Part shown: piece after piece, positions 13,374 to 16,898 of the stretch
How positions within the stretch are numbered: the first letter of the stretch is position 1
How the letters are laid out: each line of letters starts with the position of its first letter
Source: Pseudomonadota bacterium
Lineage (GTDB): Bacteria; Pseudomonadota; Gammaproteobacteria; Steroidobacterales; Steroidobacteraceae
NCBI GenBank assembly: GCA_021850555.1
Contig: JAJZLX010000381.1
Span: forward strand, 1 to 16,898
DNA length: 16,898 nucleotides
Direction: 5' to 3'
The notes under the pieces: generated by a model
Told to the model about the DNA's origin: nothing
Seen by the model: only the letters and a program-made list of their open reading frames with translations
The model's database searches: none
Made by a program: the position numbers and the translations under genes

Positions 13374-14966
13374 ATGGCGAGAGCGGCGGCAGTAACCTCG
13401 CTGACGATCTTTCTTGTCAAATCCGGCCTCAAAGAGGCCGACGTGTTGGACGGTGAAGCGTCTGCGGATTGTGACGCAATCGACATTCGCCTTGGTGATA
13501 GAAGCGTCGGCACACTCTACGCCAAGCAGACCCCCATCACCCCTCCATCCTGGCTGAAATTCTTCGCGGGTTCCGCCTCGAAGCATCCAAGGCTCAGGCG
13601 CGCATCCGTATCTGCTGCGTACATCACCCGCGCCGACGGACGCCTGTTTGCCATCGTTTTCGGTCAGGGTCGCCATCTGCTGAAGGGGGGTGTTTATGAG
13701 GAGCGCTTTGGCCTTCGGGTAACTCTCAATAGTGTTGATCCAGACTCGTTGCGTTCAGTGGACGTCTCGACGCTAGATGCAAATCCGTTTCATGGAACCC
13801 GACAGGCATCGCGGGAAGCGCCATTAGGTGAATTCGGGGTGAACCTCGATCAGGACATCCTACGGGCTGTCACTGGGCGTCCAGTCGACGAGAAGCTGGG
13901 AACGCGAATGGCCGGTGTCGATTCTCTCTCTGTGCGGGTCAGGGTCAGTCTCACCACGTTACCCGCATTGCTGAAGCGGTACCTTGGGAGGAGTGAGGAT
14001 GTTGGGTACCGGGAGAAATTCAGATGGGTTGATCACGTTGCCGAGGTGAGAGATTCTTTACTCGAAGAGCGGCTCTTCCGGGATCTCGTCCAGGTTATTG
14101 CGAAGAAGAAGGGTGAAGCTTGGGCAGCCATACCGGAGCGCATTGACTGGACGGACTTTGACTCTTTTCGTTTTGGATCAATTGCCAAGGGACGCGCGCA
14201 CGACGATATCACGGTGGACCGGATGCTCGATTGCCTGGGCGGCGAAACAGTTTCTCTAGAGCTTCTGCAGCATAAGTTCGTTTATTGTATGGCAGACGGC
14301 AATCCACACCCCGTGCGTAAATGGTCTTTTCTAAAGTGCCTTACAGCGGAATTGAAGGTCGACGGATCGATCTATCTGCTCAATGCCGGAAAGTGGTATC
14401 GGATTAGCTCCGACTTCGTCGATGAGGTGAATAGAGACCTAGACATGCTATTGCCCGACTCTCCTCCTTCACTGCCAGTATGGGGCGATGAGCACGAAGG
14501 CGCATACAATGCCCGTATTGCCGCCGACAGCGGTGGTCGGTTTGCCTTGATGGACCAAGTTATGATTTCGCATCGTGGAATGCCTAGCCCAGTCGAGTTC
14601 TGCGATTTGTTTTCCACGGATCGGCAGCTGATCCACGTCAAGCGCTATGGTCAGTCGAGTATTCTCAGTCATCTCTTCATGCAGGGGATGGTCTCAGCCG
14701 AGCTCCTTCTATCGGACGCACAGTTTCGGCTTGCGGTCAATGCACGGCTGCCTCCCTCGCATCAACTGGGTGACCCGAATAACAGGCCTTTACCCTCGGC
14801 CTATGAGGTTGTATTTGCGATCGGCAGCAACGAGGTTGGACCTCTGACGTTACCGTTCTTCAGCCGGGTGACTCTGCGCAACGTGGTGAGGTCACTTACG
14901 CAATCTTTCGGGTACCGTGTGTCTCTCGCGAAGATCCGTGTCGACAAGCTTGCACAGATTGGTTGA
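13374..14966 (+). CDS. TIGR04141/DUF6119 family sporadically distributed protein
   Basis: The 530-residue protein matches the TIGR04141 (DUF6119) family. It opens with TSLTIFLVKSGLKEADVLD, then has WLKFFAG, the segment RLFAIVFGQGRHLLKGGVYEE in two parts, and the diagnostic NPFHGTRQASREAPLGEFGV followed by LRAVTGRPVDEKLGTRMAGV. The C-terminal half carries YNARIAADSGGRFALMDQ, a nuclease-like acidic pattern by eye only, and LIHVKRYGQSSILSHLFMQG, the most conserved stretch I recall. Function is not established; members appear patchily in bacteria, often in accessory islands, which suggests defence. CGGAG lies 11 nt before the ATG. It is intact and lies alone between the relaxase and a convergent broken HEPN-like gene. 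Confidence 0.85.
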   Translation: MARAAAVTSLTIFLVKSGLKEADVLDGEASADCDAIDIRLGDRSVGTLYAKQTPITPPSWLKFFAGSASKHPRLRRASVSAAYITRADGRLFAIVFGQGRHLLKGGVYEERFGLRVTLNSVDPDSLRSVDVSTLDANPFHGTRQASREAPLGEFGVNLDQDILRAVTGRPVDEKLGTRMAGVDSLSVRVRVSLTTLPALLKRYLGRSEDVGYREKFRWVDHVAEVRDSLLEERLFRDLVQVIAKKKGEAWAAIPERIDWTDFDSFRFGSIAKGRAHDDITVDRMLDCLGGETVSLELLQHKFVYCMADGNPHPVRKWSFLKCLTAELKVDGSIYLLNAGKWYRISSDFVDEVNRDLDMLLPDSPPSLPVWGDEHEGAYNARIAADSGGRFALMDQVMISHRGMPSPVEFCDLFSTDRQLIHVKRYGQSSILSHLFMQGMVSAELLLSDAQFRLAVNARLPPSHQLGDPNNRPLPSAYEVVFAIGSNEVGPLTLPFFSRVTLRNVVRSLTQSFGYRVSLAKIRVDKLAQIG

Positions 14967-15028
14967 AGCTTTATCAGTCCCACCGAGTATTCAATGGCGT
15001 CGGTAACGGACGTTGTGAGGTGTGCTCG

Positions 15029-15513
15029 CTAGACCTTGGGCTTGAACCCTATTATCCGCTGCATCAGCGCCTGAGCCTTTTCGGCCAAATTATGCAGCTG
15101 ATCGACGCTATAAGGATAGTGCCTTGCGTCTTGCGTCTGTCGGTTCCAATGGCGAACAGTCCAATCCTTGCCGAGTCCTTCAGTCCATACTCCATGTGCG
15201 ATCTGGATCCTATTGTTGTTCAACCGCCGACACTCTTTGAAAAGATCCTCGATCTCGTCCTTCTGCGCTGGGCACTTGATTTGCTGGACCTTTGAGGTGA
15301 CTGCACATGGCATTCTGAAGTCATATGGCCCGGTGACAGCATCAAATTGCTCATCTGATAGTTTCAAGTACGCCCAAGTACGAAGCGAATCGATAATTCT
15401 AACTGTGAGAACTCGAAGATGAATCTACCGAGCGCTTGGAACGTGTCCACACGAACCTCAGTGGCTTGCCGGACCAACTCCATGTCGATCTTCTGCGTTT
15501 CTTGTTCGGCCAT
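15029..15513 (-). pseudogene. HEPN-like protein split by a frameshift
   Basis: From ATG 15513 the frame reads 49 residues, including FQALGRFIFEFSQLELSIRF and VLGRT, then hits TGA at 15366-15364. The next frame, beginning TTG at 15367, continues smoothly with LKLSDEQFDAVTGPYDFRMP to GFKPKV. Joined, the two give about 161 residues of coherent helical protein, so one base has been lost near 15367. The second half contains RRLNNNRIQIAHGVW: R-IQIA-H fits the Rx4-6H motif of HEPN RNases, with the typical RN-IAHG flavour. There is no slippery heptamer at the junction, so programmed frameshifting is unlikely. It converges on the TIGR04141 gene, 62 nt apart. Confidence 0.6.
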
Positions 15514-15796
15514 GGTGATTCAAGACCTGAAATCGAGATGGCACGATCATACGCTCCAAGACCCCAATTGGGTGATCCGGAGTGGCTGGTAACCGGAAAC
15601 TCCGTTTGAGACGGAAGTGACTGGTCGTGATCAACTTGAGCTTGCCGAAGCGCGGAAATTTCAAGGAAGCGTGGCCCGATGCATCCTCTCGCATGGCTGC
15701 TAGGGGCGCCCGCGATAGCCCCGGTCGAGGTGCTGCGGCACCACAGTCACGGCGACGCGCGGACTCTCGCCGTGCGAGAATCGCCGTACGAATTTT

Positions 15797-16267
15797 ATGC
15801 TCGACACATGTGTCATCAACCGCATCCTGGACGGCCAGATCGGGAATGTGTGGTCGCTGCGTGGCAAGATCTTCGTGACCGACATCCAGCTGCAGGAAGT
15901 CATCGACACCAAGAACCCGTCACGCCGGAACTACCTGCTATTGAGGGCTGCTCGCGCTGCGTCCCGACGTCAGTCGCCCCACGGAGCTGCCGCAGATGTT
16001 TGAGGGGGGCGCGGGCTTCGACACCGCGGACGCTTCCCAGTGGGCAGCGAGGTGTGGCACTGCGCCAGCATCCCGTTGTCCTTCGGGCGCATCGTGCCCG
16101 TGATCGCCGGCGCGCTACCGGCCAACCGGAAGCGGCCCGAAAATCCGCTGCGTTATGGCTTCATCTCCGAGGCTGCGCTGCTGTTTGGTATGACGCTGGT
16201 GACCGCCGACACACGATTGGCACACAGCGCCTGAATGTTGGGTGCCGACGTCGAGTTCATCCCCTAG
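15797..16267 (+). pseudogene. PIN-domain (VapC-like) gene with two frameshifts and a stop
   Basis: ATG 15797 starts MLDTCVINRILDG, a PIN-domain opening with the first catalytic Asp, followed by KIFVTDIQLQEVID. Near 15955 the reading shifts by one base to continue as LRPDVSRPTELPQMFEGGAG. Near 16040 it shifts again to GSEVWHCASIPLSFGRI, ending with FISEAALLFGMTLVTADTRLAHSA, whose TADTRLA is the C-terminal PIN motif. A TGA (16232-16234) then interrupts what would be MLGADVEFIP before the original stop at 16267. So at least three lesions have accumulated in a gene of about 150 codons. PIN proteins are Mg-dependent RNases, often toxins; no matching antitoxin is recognisable in the 283 bp upstream. 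Confidence 0.65.
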
Positions 16268-16280
16268 TCCAATAGGAGAC

Positions 16281-16297
16281 CCCCGGCTTTGCCGGGG
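16281..16297. repeat. Left GC-rich hairpin of a small repeat-bounded element
   Basis: CCCCGGC-TTT-GCCGGGG is a perfect 7-bp stem with a TTT loop, placed 14 nt after the PIN pseudogene's original stop. A nearly identical hairpin lies at 16497-16513. No T-run follows, so it is not a standard terminator; it resembles a repetitive extragenic palindrome. Confidence 0.55.
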
Positions 16298-16346
16298 AGG
16301 CAGTAAGAGTTTGACAGTTCCGGAAGTAAATCCGGGAGGTTCTGCG

Positions 16347-16409
16347 ATGATGGGAAATATACACGCGACAGTGCGCAGCCCCGATTGGCGTATCGGAGCT
16401 GCGGGGTAA
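16347..16409 (+). CDS. 20-codon ORF with strong ribosome binding site
   Basis: GGGAGG (16334-16339) lies 7 nt before ATG 16347, one of the best Shine-Dalgarno arrangements in the window. The ORF encodes 20 residues beginning MMGNIHATVR and ending RIGAAG, followed by TAA. It has no membrane or signal character. Two hairpin-forming repeats flank it (16281-16297 and 16497-16513). It may be a leader peptide, the start of a lost gene, or a feature of a small mobile element. Translation is inferred only from the ribosome binding site. Confidence 0.3.
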   Translation: MMGNIHATVRSPDWRIGAAG

Positions 16410-16466
16410 TTGAACGTGGGACCACGAGCATCAAGGGACCCGTTTGGACTGATTGTGACTTCTTCC

Positions 16467-16513
16467 AGCCGCTTTGAGCGGCTCATACCATGAAAGCCCC
16501 GTCTTTGCCGGGG
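16467..16513. repeat. Two right-hand hairpins of the small repeat-bounded element
   Basis: AGCCGC-TTTGA-GCGGCT (16467-16483) and CCCCGTC-TTT-GCCGGGG (16497-16513) form consecutive stem-loops; the second repeats the hairpin at 16281-16297 with one changed base (G to T at 16502), which creates a mismatch. The arrangement bounds a segment of about 230 bp that holds the 20-codon ORF. Confidence 0.5.
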
Positions 16514-16805
16514 GATGCGTTACTTGGCGCCCGTCGTGGCTCGCTGTCAGCACATCCAGACTGGACTTGATTGGCGTCCGCGCGCTCCGCCTGCGCACCG
16601 GCGCCCTGCGGGACTTGCACATCATGTCCGAAGACGCCGAATGGCTCGCGCTTCTGCGCTCCTGGATTCGATGGGCCTTCAATTGATTCGATTCCGAGCA
16701 TCTTCGTTGCGAAGATCGACTTTGACCTGACCTGGTCCGATCCGAAATCCTCTCCCCCCGCGCCAGCAAGCACTCAGTTGGCACCCGGAGCGGAGGCATT
16801 TCGGC

Positions 16806-16898
16806 GTGACCCCCACCAAGGTACTGATCGGCCAGATCCTGATCGTGTTCGGGATCGTGGTGGCTGGAACCTGGTATGCGACGGAGTGGACCGCCGCC
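16806..16898 (+). CDS. traG: TraG/VirD4 coupling protein, N-terminal fragment
   Basis: The last 93 bases encode 31 residues from GTG 16806: TPTKVLIGQILIVFGIVVAG then TWYATEWTAA, cut off by the window edge. This opening, with a first transmembrane helix right after a short polar start, is characteristic of the TraG/VirD4 coupling proteins that accompany DUF3363 relaxases. These are hexameric membrane ATPases that pass the relaxase-DNA complex to the type IV secretion channel. GGAGG (16792-16796) lies 9 nt before the GTG. Only the N-terminus is visible, so ATPase motifs cannot be checked, but the sequence resemblance and expected gene order agree. Confidence 0.75.
   Translation, partial: MTPTKVLIGQILIVFGIVVAGTWYATEWTAA

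Noticed and set aside
15364..15372. Programmed frameshift in the HEPN-like gene
   Set aside because: No slippery heptamer or downstream structure at the junction; a simple one-base loss is more likely.
16271..16513. CRISPR-like spacing of similar hairpins
   Set aside because: Only two related hairpins about 216 bp apart with no regular spacer series; not a CRISPR array.

Overview
The window looks like high-GC gammaproteobacterial DNA, most likely from the Xanthomonadales/Lysobacterales. This assignment is inferred from the small B-box/two-helix membrane protein at the left end and from the style of the conjugative-element backbone; no rRNA, tRNA or housekeeping marker is present to prove it. 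Much of the window is accessory DNA: two apparent islands and parts of an integrative/conjugative element (ICE) or plasmid backbone, with several broken genes between them.

Left end (1-1733): a zinc-binding two-helix membrane protein (177-575, minus), a tiny glycine-zipper membrane peptide (817-960, minus) and an unrecognised cytosolic protein (1242-1592, plus).

Ubiquitin-like island (1734-4592), the most interesting part. Three overlapping minus-strand genes encode a single-domain ubiquitin-like protein of the multiubiquitin family (3299-3547), an E1-like ThiF adenylyltransferase with an extra N-terminal domain (2131-3324) and a Cys-rich DUF6527 protein (1734-2144). Divergent to them are an XRE repressor (3734-4090) and an ImmA/IrrE-type zinc protease (4101-4592). 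The shared intergenic region holds three AGTAACA repeats about two helical turns apart, one of them lying on a credible promoter for the ubiquitin-like operon. I read this as a repressor/protease-controlled, inducible protein-conjugation system. The Ubl lacks a C-terminal Gly-Gly, and no separate E2 or JAB peptidase is encoded.

Regulator patch (4593-6297): an ECF-like sigma factor (5049-5627, minus), a small HTH gene broken by an in-frame TGA (5646-5939, minus) and a second small XRE regulator (6055-6297) with TGGGAGCA repeats upstream.

Mobile-element backbone (6604-12927 and 16806-end): a 47-aa membrane peptide, DUF2958, an antisense primase-like remnant, an excisionase-like HTH protein, a RepA-type initiator followed by three iterons, a TraF-like S26 peptidase, a SLT lytic transglycosylase, a small basic ORF and a DUF3363 relaxase. 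The first codons of the TraG/VirD4 coupling protein appear at the right edge. The parA and DUF2840 genes usually found between repA and traF in this family are absent.

Cargo between relaxase and traG (12928-16805): a 530-aa TIGR04141/DUF6119 protein of unknown function, a frameshifted HEPN-like gene, a badly decayed PIN-domain gene and a hairpin-bounded segment carrying a 20-codon ORF with a strong ribosome binding site. It looks like an accessory-gene insertion site in the conjugation module. No integrase, insertion-sequence transposase, CRISPR array or attachment site could be identified.
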